64,000 nucleotides of DNA from Rikenellaceae bacterium (lineage in GTDB: Bacteria > Bacteroidota > Bacteroidia > Bacteroidales > Rikenellaceae). Of this stretch, positions 55,051 to 63,949 are shown one piece after another. Location: assembly GCA_015059845.1 (NCBI GenBank), contig SUZR01000008.1:58578-122577 (forward strand). The letters run 5' to 3'. The position numbers and the translations under genes are program-made. Each line of letters begins with the position of its first letter. Positions within the stretch are counted from its first letter, which is position 1. Below the pieces are notes generated by a model. The model worked only from the letters and a program-made list of their open reading frames with translations. It made no database searches and had not been told where the DNA came from.

Positions 55051-56991
55051 TTAAATTTGCATCTTTACAAATACCTCAATAGCCTGATACTCCGCCATAC
55101 CCAACAAGTCGTACAGGCGGGCGGTATTCTGCGTACGCTCCTCGGCACGCTGCCAGAACTCGCGGCTGTCATCACCAGGGAAGGGAACGATATCCTTCTG
55201 TGAGAGGTGACGGTAGATGGCGTGACGCTTCTTGATAAGCTCATCGGGGCTCAAGGGCACAGCCATATCGACCATACCAATCTCCCACTCCATCCAAGCA
55301 CCACGATAGAGCCAGATAACGCACTCCTCAAGCCAAGCCTCACCCTGAGCTTTCAAACGATGCAGAGCCTCCAACACAGCCTCCGTACATACGCGGTGTG
55401 TACCGTGCGGGTCCGCCAAGTCGCCTGCGAGATAAATCTGGTGGGGCTTAACCTGCTGCAAGAGCTCGGTGATAATCTCAATATCCTTATCTGTGCGCTC
55501 GCCCTTCTTGATACCGCCAGTCTCATAGAACGGCAGGTTAAGGAAGTGAGCGTTGGTGTCGGGATTCAGGCCAAATGAACGAACTGCGGCACGAGCCTCA
55601 GCACGACGGATGGCACCTTTAAGGTTGAGCAATGCACGGGGCTCAGGCTCACCCTTCTTCTTCGATGCGATAATCTGACGTACCTCCTCTACGCGGTCGC
55701 CATAGCCCAACTCGCGAGCCGAATCAATATGCTGCAAAACAACATCATCGTGTACGGCTACGTTACCCGAAGTCTCGTAGGCAACGTGTACGTCGTGGCC
55801 CTGCTCTGCAAGGCGGATGAATGTACCACCCATTGAGATAACATCATCGTCGGGGTGCGGAGAGAATACAATCACACGCTTGGGGAATGGTGTAGAGGGC
55901 ACGGGGCGGGTTGAATCGTCGGCATTGGGTTTACCTCCGGGCCAACCTGTAATGGTATGCTGGAGGTCGTTAAATACCTTGATATTAATCTTGTCATAAG
56001 ACATACCAACCTCGTCGAGCAACTCACCCAACGAATTCTCGATATAGTCCTTATATGTGAGCTTCAGGATAGGTTTCTTAACCGTCTCGCACAACCATAC
56101 AACGGCCTTGCGCACCATACGTGGTGTCCAGTTGCAAGGACCAACCAACCAGGGAGCCTTCTTTACGGTCAAAGCCTCGGCTGCGGGGTCATCAACAACA
56201 GCCTCAATCTGATTGTGATTCTGCAACAATGATGCAGGGATAAGGCGTGTAGCATCCTCCTCAACGACCTTACGAAGGGTGCTTGCTTTATTCTCACCCC
56301 ACGCAACAAGAATAATACGTTGGGCACTCATAACGGTGTTAAGGCCCATTGTGATAGCCAAACGGGGTGTATTTTCAATGCCGTAGAAGCTATTTGCCTG
56401 CGCCTTGCGCGACTGGTGTGAGAGCTGAACCAAGCGTGTTACTGACTTTGCATAAGAGCCCGCCTCGTTAAATCCTACCTGACCCTGCTCACCCATACCA
56501 ATGATAATAAGGTCAAGATTACGAGCCTTGCGCTCATACTCAGCACAATATGCAGATACCTCGCCAATAGGCTTAGTGCCATCTATGAGATTCACATTCT
56601 CAGGCTTAATATCCACCTTATCGAGCAAATTCTTCTTTATATGATAATTTCGGCTCTGCAACTCGGTATCCTTAATGGGATAAAACTCGTCAAGGCTATA
56701 CACCTCAACATTGCTAAACGACACTTCGCCAGCCTCGTAACGCTTCACCAACTCCTGATAAATACCGTATGGTGTACGACCCGTAGTAAGACCTAGTTTA
56801 AAATGCCTAGAAGGATTCTTCTCATTGTGAGTATGAATGGCCTCAACAATCTGCTGTGCTACATACTCGACGCCCTGACTCTCAATCTCGAAGATAGATG
56901 TAGGTATCTTCTCATAACGATGGATAATATCCTTGGGAGTACCCTCAAGAATCAATCCTCCATCCTGCGGCAATGAATATTTGCTATCCAT
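55051..56991 (-). CDS. NagB-like domain fused to PIG-L/LmbE deacetylase
   Basis: A 646-residue two-domain protein. Residues about 25-285 resemble glucosamine-6-phosphate deaminase (KLGLTTGRTPYGIYQELV, VYSLDEFYPI), and about 370-646 form a PIG-L deacetylase with zinc motif SPHPDDDVI and DLADPHGTH. In the NagB part the loop [11 protein letters not shown] of true deaminases reads GEQGQVGFNEA, so the ring-opening His and an acidic partner are replaced by Gln. The deaminase domain may bind rather than convert a sugar phosphate, while the PIG-L part removes an acetyl group. The fusion is known in Bacteroidota, but its substrate is not established to my knowledge. Confidence 0.9.
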   Translation of the reverse strand: MDSKYSLPQDGGLILEGTPKDIIHRYEKIPTSIFEIESQGVEYVAQQIVEAIHTHNEKNPSRHFKLGLTTGRTPYGIYQELVKRYEAGEVSFSNVEVYSLDEFYPIKDTELQSRNYHIKKNLLDKVDIKPENVNLIDGTKPIGEVSAYCAEYERKARNLDLIIIGMGEQGQVGFNEAGSYAKSVTRLVQLSHQSRKAQANSFYGIENTPRLAITMGLNTVMSAQRIILVAWGENKASTLRKVVEEDATRLIPASLLQNHNQIEAVVDDPAAEALTVKKAPWLVGPCNWTPRMVRKAVVWLCETVKKPILKLTYKDYIENSLGELLDEVGMSYDKINIKVFNDLQHTITGWPGGKPNADDSTRPVPSTPFPKRVIVFSPHPDDDVISMGGTFIRLAEQGHDVHVAYETSGNVAVHDDVVLQHIDSARELGYGDRVEEVRQIIASKKKGEPEPRALLNLKGAIRRAEARAAVRSFGLNPDTNAHFLNLPFYETGGIKKGERTDKDIEIITELLQQVKPHQIYLAGDLADPHGTHRVCTEAVLEALHRLKAQGEAWLEECVIWLYRGAWMEWEIGMVDMAVPLSPDELIKKRHAIYRHLSQKDIVPFPGDDSREFWQRAEERTQNTARLYDLLGMAEYQAIEVFVKMQI

Positions 56992-57044
56992 AATATATTA
57001 TTTTTGGTTTATATTTGTCCCTCGATTGTGATTCGTAACTAATG

Positions 57045-57052
57045 CAAATTTA
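57045..57052 (-). promoter_or_regulatory. Probable -7 element for the NagB-PIG-L gene
   Basis: TAAATTTG on the minus strand fits TAnnTTTG and lies about 54 bp upstream of ATG 56991. The -33 element is not evident. Confidence 0.45.
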
Positions 57053-57148
57053 CAAATAAATTTTATTATTCATACACCAACATACAAAAGCTACATATAT
57101 TTTTTTCTAATTTTAGACCATCCGCAACATATATTACAAATAAAAATG

Positions 57149-57156
57149 TATCTTTG
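57149..57156 (+). promoter_or_regulatory. Probable -7 element for the glycerophosphodiesterase gene
   Basis: TATCTTTG followed by C matches TAnnTTTG, about 71 bp before ATG 57227. No clear TTG lies 19-21 bp upstream. Its presence argues against the longer open frame from 57146. Confidence 0.5.
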
Positions 57157-57226
57157 CTTAAACTTTGGTTTCGTAACGACCGCCAACGTAAGAGATATTG
57201 ATATTGTTACTAATAAAAATACTACT

Positions 57227-57985
57227 ATGAAAAAACTATTGACTTTGGCAGTATGCCTCTTCTCTGTATCGGCTCTCTGCGCTCAGACTCAGGTTATCGC
57301 TCACCGCGGTTACCACGCAACAAAGAACTCTGTTCGTAACTCACTCTCAGCTCTGGTAAATGCACAGGATGCTGGTGTTTATGGCTCGGAGTGTGATATT
57401 AACGAGACTGCCGACGGCGTTTTGGTTGTTGTTCACGGCCCGATGCACGAGAAGTATCGCGTTCAGGAGACCGATTTCGCTACTTTGCGTTCACAGACAT
57501 TGGCTAACGGCGAGATTCTCCCCACATTGGAGGAGTACCTCATTCAGGCTAAGAAGAACACAGCAACAAAGCTCATCATCGAGATTAAGGACCACAACAC
57601 CCCCTCACGCGAGACTCGCGTTGTGAAGAACATCCTGAAGATGGTTAAGCAGCACAAGTTGGTAAACGATGTGGAGTACATCGCTTTCCGTCAGCACGTA
57701 TGTGACGAGTTGGTAAAGTGGGGCCCCAAGGGTATTAAGGTTGCTTATTTGAACGGCACGCTCACTCCCGAGTACTGCAAGGATTTGGGCTACACTGGTA
57801 TTGACTACAACCTCAAGGTTATGCAGAAGAATCCTCAGTGGATTAAGGAGTGCCACGATTTGGGTCTTACAGTAAATATCTGGACCGTAAACGATGCAGA
57901 GGGTATCAAGTGGTGTATCGACAACAAGGCAGACTACATCACTACCGATAATCCTGCTGAGGCTAACCGCCAGTTGGGTAAGTAA
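57227..57985 (+). CDS. Exported glycerophosphodiester phosphodiesterase family protein
   Basis: A 252-residue secreted protein (signal peptide about 1-19, ending LCAQ) with the GDPD barrel: VIAHRGYH at the start, GSECDINETADGVLVVVH (metal Glu and Asp), IIEIKDH, and a C-terminal VNIWTVND with YITTDNP. Like other Bacteroidota members it departs from the classic HRG...EN pattern: the Glu of EN is Arg (SVRNS). Also VHD reads VHG. It may act on a sugar or inositol phosphodiester rather than glycerophosphodiesters. ATG 57227 starts a clean signal peptide. Confidence 0.87.
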   Translation: MKKLLTLAVCLFSVSALCAQTQVIAHRGYHATKNSVRNSLSALVNAQDAGVYGSECDINETADGVLVVVHGPMHEKYRVQETDFATLRSQTLANGEILPTLEEYLIQAKKNTATKLIIEIKDHNTPSRETRVVKNILKMVKQHKLVNDVEYIAFRQHVCDELVKWGPKGIKVAYLNGTLTPEYCKDLGYTGIDYNLKVMQKNPQWIKECHDLGLTVNIWTVNDAEGIKWCIDNKADYITTDNPAEANRQLGK

Positions 57986-58008
57986 TATACCTACACATAT
58001 TTATATAT

Positions 58009-58037
58009 AGCCTGCAATATTTTGCAGGCTTTTTTTT
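58009..58037 (+). terminator. Intrinsic terminator after the glycerophosphodiesterase gene
   Basis: AGCCTGCAA (58009-58017), a 4-base loop and TTGCAGGCT (58022-58030), followed by seven more T's. The T-tract runs directly into the -33 element of the next promoter. Confidence 0.92.
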
Positions 58038-58066
58038 GGCCGTTAAACGATGATGAACTATCTTTG
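58035..58066 (+). promoter_or_regulatory. Promoter of the nucleobase permease gene
   Basis: TTTG (58035-58038), a 20-bp spacer and TATCTTTG (58059-58066), a full consensus match. The start codon is 23 bp downstream, so the leader is about 15 bases. Confidence 0.8.
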
Positions 58067-58089
58067 GCAGGTAAGTAAAATATTATACT

Positions 58090-59358
58090 ATGAATCTAAA
58101 ATACGGAATTGATTCGCGCCCACCCTTCGGGCAGCTTATGTTGTATAGCCTGCAGTGGTTTGTGCTTGCCATAGCAGTCGTTGTCACCTCGTTATTTATC
58201 GCCGTTGGCTCACCTGCCGAGCGTGTCTTATATGCCCAGAAAGTATTTGCCCTGATGGGTATTGCGACCATCGTACAGGCGCTATGGGGACATCGTATGC
58301 CGATTGTTGTAGGACCTGCCTCGGTACTATTGGTGGGTATCATAACAACACTTGCAGCGCAGGGCGATGTGGTGAATACCAATAAAATATACACCGCCGT
58401 ACTGATTGGCGGCATTGTCATAGCACTGCTATCTATTGGTCGCGTGTTAGAGCATTTGCAGCGTATATTTACGCCAAGAATTGTTATTGTCATACTAATG
58501 CTTATAGCCGTAACCCTCTCCCCAACCATTAAGAATCTGATTTTCCCCACTGGAGCGGAGGCTCGCCACGCCTTTGGATTGTGGTTTACCATTATCGGCG
58601 TTCCGTTGATGGCTCTGGCGGCAAGCAAACTGCAAGGTGTATTGAAATCTATCGTTGTACCCGTAGCGTTGCTTATCGGCTGCATCGTTTACTATGCTAT
58701 ATATGGAGGTTTCGGGGAGGTATTTTCGCAATATACCTCATCGGATGGCCCGTTGTTGCTACCGCAACTTGAGTTTGACGGAAGTATTATTTTGGCCTTT
58801 TTGCTATGTTACGTGGCACTGCTAATCAACGACATCGGCTCTACGCAGTCGTTGGGAGCAATGCTCGGCACAACCGATACGGACAAACGTTGCCGCCGCG
58901 GCGTAGGTATTACGGGCCTATTTAACATCTTGGCGGGCGGTATCGGCATTATCGGCCCCGTGAACTACTCTATGTCGCCCGGCGTTATTGCATCCTCATC
59001 GTGCGCCTCACGCTATGCTCTGCTGCCAGCAGGTGCAGGACTTATCGTATGTGCATTTGTGCCGTCACTAATTGCCGTTATGTCGGCGATTCCAAATACG
59101 GTCATTGGAGTTATTCTGCTCTACCTGATGGGTACGCAGCTGGCTGCGGCGCTGCATATGGTCGTATCAACTAATTCTGCACAAACCTTCGAGCAGGGAC
59201 TTATCATCGGCCTGCCCGTAATGACAGCACTGCTCTTTGGCGTTATTCCTATGCAGGTAATCCCCTCAGTTCTGCGTCCCCTTATCGGCAACGGCTTTGT
59301 GATGGGTGTTATTACGGTAATTCTCCTCGAGCACGTTATATTCGCCAAGCGTAAATAA
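58090..59358 (+). CDS. NCS2 family nucleobase permease (xanthine/uracil type)
   Basis: A 422-residue inner-membrane protein with about 12-14 hydrophobic segments. It has the NCS2 features HRMPIVVGPASVLL near the third helix, NDIGSTQSLGAM with the conserved polar residues of helix 8-9, and NILAGGIGIIGPVNYSMSPG. It imports xanthine, uracil or another base by proton symport; the exact base is not predictable. It has its own promoter and terminator. Confidence 0.92.
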   Translation: MNLKYGIDSRPPFGQLMLYSLQWFVLAIAVVVTSLFIAVGSPAERVLYAQKVFALMGIATIVQALWGHRMPIVVGPASVLLVGIITTLAAQGDVVNTNKIYTAVLIGGIVIALLSIGRVLEHLQRIFTPRIVIVILMLIAVTLSPTIKNLIFPTGAEARHAFGLWFTIIGVPLMALAASKLQGVLKSIVVPVALLIGCIVYYAIYGGFGEVFSQYTSSDGPLLLPQLEFDGSIILAFLLCYVALLINDIGSTQSLGAMLGTTDTDKRCRRGVGITGLFNILAGGIGIIGPVNYSMSPGVIASSSCASRYALLPAGAGLIVCAFVPSLIAVMSAIPNTVIGVILLYLMGTQLAAALHMVVSTNSAQTFEQGLIIGLPVMTALLFGVIPMQVIPSVLRPLIGNGFVMGVITVILLEHVIFAKRK

Positions 59359-59375
59359 TATATAAATGGTATAAA

Positions 59376-59413
59376 AAACGGGCAAGCCACCCCATAACGG
59401 GATGGCTTGCTTT
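59376..59413. terminator. Bidirectional terminator between the permease and susD
   Basis: GCAAGCCACCCC (59382-59393) pairs with GGGATGGCTTGC (59399-59410) with one mismatch and a 5-base loop. It is followed on the plus strand by TTTG and on the minus strand by TTTTTT, so it works better for the minus-strand susCD transcript. Confidence 0.82.
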
Positions 59414-59435
59414 GTAATATTATGTGGGGCTAATA

Positions 59436-60953
59436 TTACTTAGTCCAACCGGGGTTCTGCTGGTTAAGCAGATTCTGGTTTGCATAAATCTCGTCAGAGG
59501 GGATAGGCCACAAGAAACGGTAGTCACCACCATTTACAACGAGCTCCTGATACTGTGAACCACGCTCAATAATTGTAAGTTCCTCGCCCAAATCGTTCTG
59601 ACCCTTCTGAGGTGCACGACCAGAGAAACCATCATTCCAACGCTTAAGGTCGTTAACGCGCTGTGCCTCAAACATCATCTCGCGAGCACGCTCTGCCTTT
59701 ACGTCTGCCAAAGCTACACTCTCCAATGCCTCCAAACCACGGTTTGTACGCAAAGCGTTGAGGTAAGTAGCTGCATCGTTACCTGCACCGTTAGCAGCAG
59801 CCTCAGCTGCGATAAGGTACATCTCAGCGATACGGAATACCTTGAATGCGTTACGATAGTTCTTTACACCAGCAGTAGTCTGCAAGTTGGGGTTACCAGG
59901 ATACTTGTTCATCAAGTAAACGGGAGTCTTAACGAAGTTACCACCAATCTCGCAAGTCTCATCAGCTGCAACCAAGAAGAATGCCTCCTTACGGTAGTCA
60001 GCGTCATCGAACATATCAACACAATCCTGTGAAGGAATGTACTGAGGACGGAACCAATCGTTGTTGCTGTTAGTATCAGATACGAACTGGCTACCATATG
60101 ATGTGGGCAACTCAGTCTGGCTCTGGTAGAATACAAAGATAATCTCAGAACCCATATCGTAAGTGAACATAGACTTCAACGCAGCTGCAGATGATGTCAA
60201 GGCGTAGTTACCGCCCTTAATCAAAGAAGTAGCCTTATTGTATGCCTCAGAGTAGTTGTGCATCTGCAAGTTAACACGTGCCTGAAGAGCTGTTACAGCA
60301 TCAGCAGTGATAACGCTTGAGTTGGGAGCACCTGCTACACCTGAAAGCAGTGTAGCTGCCTGTGACAAGTCATCCAATACGCTCTTGTAAGACTCCTCCA
60401 AAGTTGCACGTGAAGGAAGATCCTGAGGATCGAATGTAGTCATCAAAGGAATACCAGTAAACTCCTTAGAAGCTGTAGAAGCATCGTAGTTACCACAGAA
60501 CTTCTCGATAAGCATATAGTGTGACATAGCACGCATAAAGTACATCTCACCGAAAATCTCGTCAGCGGCAGCAGCCTCACCATCCTCGTAAGTGATAACA
60601 TCCTTCTGTGAAAGAACGAAGTTCACGTTTGCGATAGTATAGTAGCAAGCGGTCCAGAAATCGATGATATCATAATCCTCGATATCGAAATCCCAACGGT
60701 GCAAACCACCATAGTTGTTACCAAAACCGAATACGGCATTCATATAGTCGCTCTGAAGCTCAGCACCTACTACATAACCGTCGGTAAAGTTAGCACGGAA
60801 TGCCGCATATACACCGACCTCAAACTTCTGGAGGTCCTCAAATGTCTGCAAAGCCTGCTCGTTTACCAACTTGTTCTCGGGATACATCTCCAACTCACAA
60901 GCCGTAAATGAGAGTGTGCAGGCAGCTGCAATCAATATTGCTAATTTTTTCAT
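59436..60953 (-). CDS. SusD/RagB family nutrient-binding outer-membrane lipoprotein
   Basis: The lid protein of a SusCD importer. The 505-residue precursor has a lipoprotein signal (LAILIAAACTLSFTACELEMYPEN) with Cys as the acylation site, then TPR-like helices. The SusD C-terminal domain (about 320-505) includes RIAEMYLIAAEAAA, ALRTNRGLEAL and LKRWNDGF. ATG 60953 (MKKLAIL) is preferred to an in-frame TTG at 60959. It lies 29 bp downstream of susC. No glycoside hydrolase, peptidase or sensor gene accompanies the pair in this window, so the ligand cannot be named. Confidence 0.95.
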   Translation of the reverse strand: MKKLAILIAAACTLSFTACELEMYPENKLVNEQALQTFEDLQKFEVGVYAAFRANFTDGYVVGAELQSDYMNAVFGFGNNYGGLHRWDFDIEDYDIIDFWTACYYTIANVNFVLSQKDVITYEDGEAAAADEIFGEMYFMRAMSHYMLIEKFCGNYDASTASKEFTGIPLMTTFDPQDLPSRATLEESYKSVLDDLSQAATLLSGVAGAPNSSVITADAVTALQARVNLQMHNYSEAYNKATSLIKGGNYALTSSAAALKSMFTYDMGSEIIFVFYQSQTELPTSYGSQFVSDTNSNNDWFRPQYIPSQDCVDMFDDADYRKEAFFLVAADETCEIGGNFVKTPVYLMNKYPGNPNLQTTAGVKNYRNAFKVFRIAEMYLIAAEAAANGAGNDAATYLNALRTNRGLEALESVALADVKAERAREMMFEAQRVNDLKRWNDGFSGRAPQKGQNDLGEELTIIERGSQYQELVVNGGDYRFLWPIPSDEIYANQNLLNQQNPGWTK

Positions 60954-60982
60954 CTTCAATTCTCTTTATTAGTTAAACTTTT

Positions 60983-63949
60983 TTAGAAAGTAAACTGAAT
61001 ACCGCCTACGAACTGACGTGAGTTCGGATAACGACCATAAGTAAGGTTAGTATCAGCCTCGGGGTCGAAACCAGTATACTCTGTGAAGGTAAGGAGGTTA
61101 CGTGCAGTGAAGTAAAGACGCAAGCCCTGCATAAAGCCTGTTGCGTTCATCCACTTCTTGGGGAAGTCGTAACCTACGGTCAAGTTCTTCAAACGAACGA
61201 ATGAAGCATCCTCAATCAAGTGTGAGTCGAACTGAATAGCCTCACCAAACTTACCATACTTAGCAACATCACCCGGCTTCTCCCAACGGTGCAACAAATC
61301 CTTGTTACGGCTGTAACCAGTATATGCATCGTACTCAGTGAAGAAACGGTCGTTGTTAACCAAGTACTTACCCTCGTTCCAAGAGAAGTCAACTGCAAGG
61401 CTAAGACCCTTCCAAGATGCATTCAAACCGAAACCTCCAGCCCAGGGAGCAAACTGTGATACGCCCTGCAACTCAGGAGTTGCCATATTGTAGTTCTTTG
61501 TAGAGCTACGCTCGCCAGTCTCGGGATCTACGTAAGCCCACATATACTTACCATCATCGGGGTCAACACCCAACAATGTCTCGCAATAGAACTCACCAGC
61601 ATCGTGACCGATTGCATAGTTCAACATATAAGAGGGACGAGGATACTCCTGATAACCGTTGAAGATCTCAAGAATCTCGTTCTTGTTATAGTTGAAGTTA
61701 GCATATAGGTTAACCCACCAATCTTTAGTGCGAACAACGTCTGCGCTAACGGTTACGTCAACACCACGGTTAACCAAGCTACCAACGTTCTTGTAACCAG
61801 TTGCATAACCTGAAGTTGCGGGATAGGGAACCTCCATAAGCATATCAACAGTCTTACGGTTATAGAACTCGAAGTCAACCTTCAAGCGATCCTGCCACAA
61901 ACCAGCGTTGAAACCAGCTGTGAACAAGTGCTGTGTCTCCCAACCGAGCTCGGGGTTAGCAGTTGTGCTGATAACCAAACCTGACTGATCGAAGTAGTTT
62001 GTTGAACCAACCAAACCAAGAGCCTGATACTCTGAGATGGCTGCATTACCCTGTGTACCGTAAGATGCCTTAACCTTCAATGTATTCAACCAGCTTACAT
62101 CCTTCAAGAATGACTCAGCCTTAGCATCCCACATCAAACCTGCTGAGTAGAATACTGAACCACGGTTACCAGCACCGAAACGTGAAGACTCATCGTAACG
62201 AACTGATGCATCGAAGAAGTAACGCTTACCGAAGTTGTACTCGATACGACCGAATACAGAGTTAAATGCGTACTCTGAAGCAGAGTCTGATACTGAAGGA
62301 GTACCTGTACCGTTACCCAAAGTCATCATCTTATCGTTGGTCTGACCGCTGCGGTTAGCAGAGAAGTAGTCGTAACGATACATTACGCTCTCGTGGCCAC
62401 CCAAGATATAGAAGTTGTGAGTATCGTTGATAGTCCACTGGTAATCGATTGTATTAGTATAGGTAATGGTATAATCGTTACTGTTGTTACGGTTAACATA
62501 ACCAGTACCTGAACCATAAGGATATGAGGGAAGACCCTGATCCTTTACAGTGTAGTTCCACAAGTCACCGCTCACCTGAGTCTTGATGTTGAAGTTCTTG
62601 AACGGAGTGAACAAAGCGTAACCTGTTGCGTTCAACTGAGTTGTACGACCGATGTATGAGTAGTACTTGTTCTTGAAGATGGGGTTAACTGCACCGATAT
62701 AGGGCAAACGCTCAATCTCCGGACCATCATACTTCTTAGTCTCCTCGTTATACTCATAGGGAGAGATGTATGTGGGGAACATAATAGCACCGAATGATAC
62801 GTTATCGGCCATATAGTTAAGGTAACCCTGAGTAGAGTTTGCAAGCTGACGCTTGTCAGCACCCAAACTGATATTCATACCGAACTTAACCCAATCCTTA
62901 GCCTGTGCGTCGATGTTAGCACGGATAGCATACTTGTGTACACCTGAAGCGGGGTCAGTACCATCCTGATCCATAAACATACCAGAGATGTAGTATGAGC
63001 TCTTCTTAGAACCGCCTGATACAGAGAGGTCTACCTGATACATAGGAGCTGCCTGATCAAAGAGGTACTCGCGCCAGTCGGTGTTAACACCAGACTCCAT
63101 AATAGCATCATACTGGCTCTGAGTCAAAGCACCATACTTCAACTGGTAAGCAGCCAACTCGCTACCTGACATAAAGTGGAAACGGTCAGATGCGGGCTGA
63201 GAGATACCATACTGTGCGTTGAAAGTGATGGTAGCATCGCTATCGCGCTGACCGCGCTTTGTAGTGATGTAGATTACACCGTTAGCAGCACGTGAACCGT
63301 AAACTGAAGTTGCAGAAGCATCCTTCAATACGTTTACTGACTCAATGTCATTGGGGTTCAACATTGTCATTGTGCTGGCTGTAATGGGGGCACCATCCAA
63401 AAGGATAAGGGGAGTAGAACCTGCCTCCAATGAACCAACACCGTGCAAACGGATTGATGAAGACTCTGAAGGCTCACCTGAAGAGGTGTAAACCTGAAGA
63501 CCTGCAACCTTACCCTGCAAAGCATCGGCAACGTTTACAGTCGGTTTGTCCTTCAACAAATCACCATCTACCTTTGAAATAGAACCTGTGATAGTTCCAA
63601 CCTTGTTACCAGAACCGTAACCAATAACCTGTACGGTCTCGATTGCAAGGGCATCCTCAACGAGAGTAATCTTGAGGTTTGTCTTACCGGCGATTTCTGC
63701 AGTCTGATCCTCATAACCAATGAAAGAAATGACCAACTTGCCATTTCGAGGTGCATTGATTGAGAAATCACCGTTCACATCAGTTGTTGTACCGATAGTT
63801 GTTCCATCAACCATAACGGTAGCACCTACTACGGCGTTACCCGACTGGTCGATAACCGTACCGGTCACCTGCTGATTCTGAGCCAAGGCAGCGAAGCCGA
63901 TAGTCAGAACCGCAATGATAGAAAGTACAATTTTCCTAACCATAAGCAT
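60983..63949 (-). CDS. SusC/RagA family TonB-linked outer-membrane transporter
   Basis: The 988-residue barrel partner of SusD. After a signal peptide (about 1-24, ending ALAQN) comes the carboxypeptidase-regulatory-like domain (VTGTVIDQSGNAVVGATVMVDG), a plug with the RagA signature (IRLHGVGSLEAGSTPLILLDGAPI region), and a TonB-dependent barrel ending in VGGIQFTF. Two adjacent ATGs (63949 and 63943) are possible. Codon use is strongly biased, suggesting abundant protein. The promoter must lie in the last 50 bp or beyond the window; I see no clear -7 box in 63950-64000. Confidence 0.96.
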   Translation of the reverse strand: MLMVRKIVLSIIAVLTIGFAALAQNQQVTGTVIDQSGNAVVGATVMVDGTTIGTTTDVNGDFSINAPRNGKLVISFIGYEDQTAEIAGKTNLKITLVEDALAIETVQVIGYGSGNKVGTITGSISKVDGDLLKDKPTVNVADALQGKVAGLQVYTSSGEPSESSSIRLHGVGSLEAGSTPLILLDGAPITASTMTMLNPNDIESVNVLKDASATSVYGSRAANGVIYITTKRGQRDSDATITFNAQYGISQPASDRFHFMSGSELAAYQLKYGALTQSQYDAIMESGVNTDWREYLFDQAAPMYQVDLSVSGGSKKSSYYISGMFMDQDGTDPASGVHKYAIRANIDAQAKDWVKFGMNISLGADKRQLANSTQGYLNYMADNVSFGAIMFPTYISPYEYNEETKKYDGPEIERLPYIGAVNPIFKNKYYSYIGRTTQLNATGYALFTPFKNFNIKTQVSGDLWNYTVKDQGLPSYPYGSGTGYVNRNNSNDYTITYTNTIDYQWTINDTHNFYILGGHESVMYRYDYFSANRSGQTNDKMMTLGNGTGTPSVSDSASEYAFNSVFGRIEYNFGKRYFFDASVRYDESSRFGAGNRGSVFYSAGLMWDAKAESFLKDVSWLNTLKVKASYGTQGNAAISEYQALGLVGSTNYFDQSGLVISTTANPELGWETQHLFTAGFNAGLWQDRLKVDFEFYNRKTVDMLMEVPYPATSGYATGYKNVGSLVNRGVDVTVSADVVRTKDWWVNLYANFNYNKNEILEIFNGYQEYPRPSYMLNYAIGHDAGEFYCETLLGVDPDDGKYMWAYVDPETGERSSTKNYNMATPELQGVSQFAPWAGGFGLNASWKGLSLAVDFSWNEGKYLVNNDRFFTEYDAYTGYSRNKDLLHRWEKPGDVAKYGKFGEAIQFDSHLIEDASFVRLKNLTVGYDFPKKWMNATGFMQGLRLYFTARNLLTFTEYTGFDPEADTNLTYGRYPNSRQFVGGIQFTF

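Noticed and set aside
54107..56991. nagB and the NagB-PIG-L gene as a recent tandem duplication
   Set aside because: The two proteins differ in length, catalytic loop and domain content and are clearly separate subfamilies, so the duplication, if any, is ancient.
59436..63949. A complete polysaccharide utilisation locus
   Set aside because: Only the SusC/SusD pair is present; no glycoside hydrolase, sulfatase, peptidase or sensor-regulator is encoded next to it within the window.
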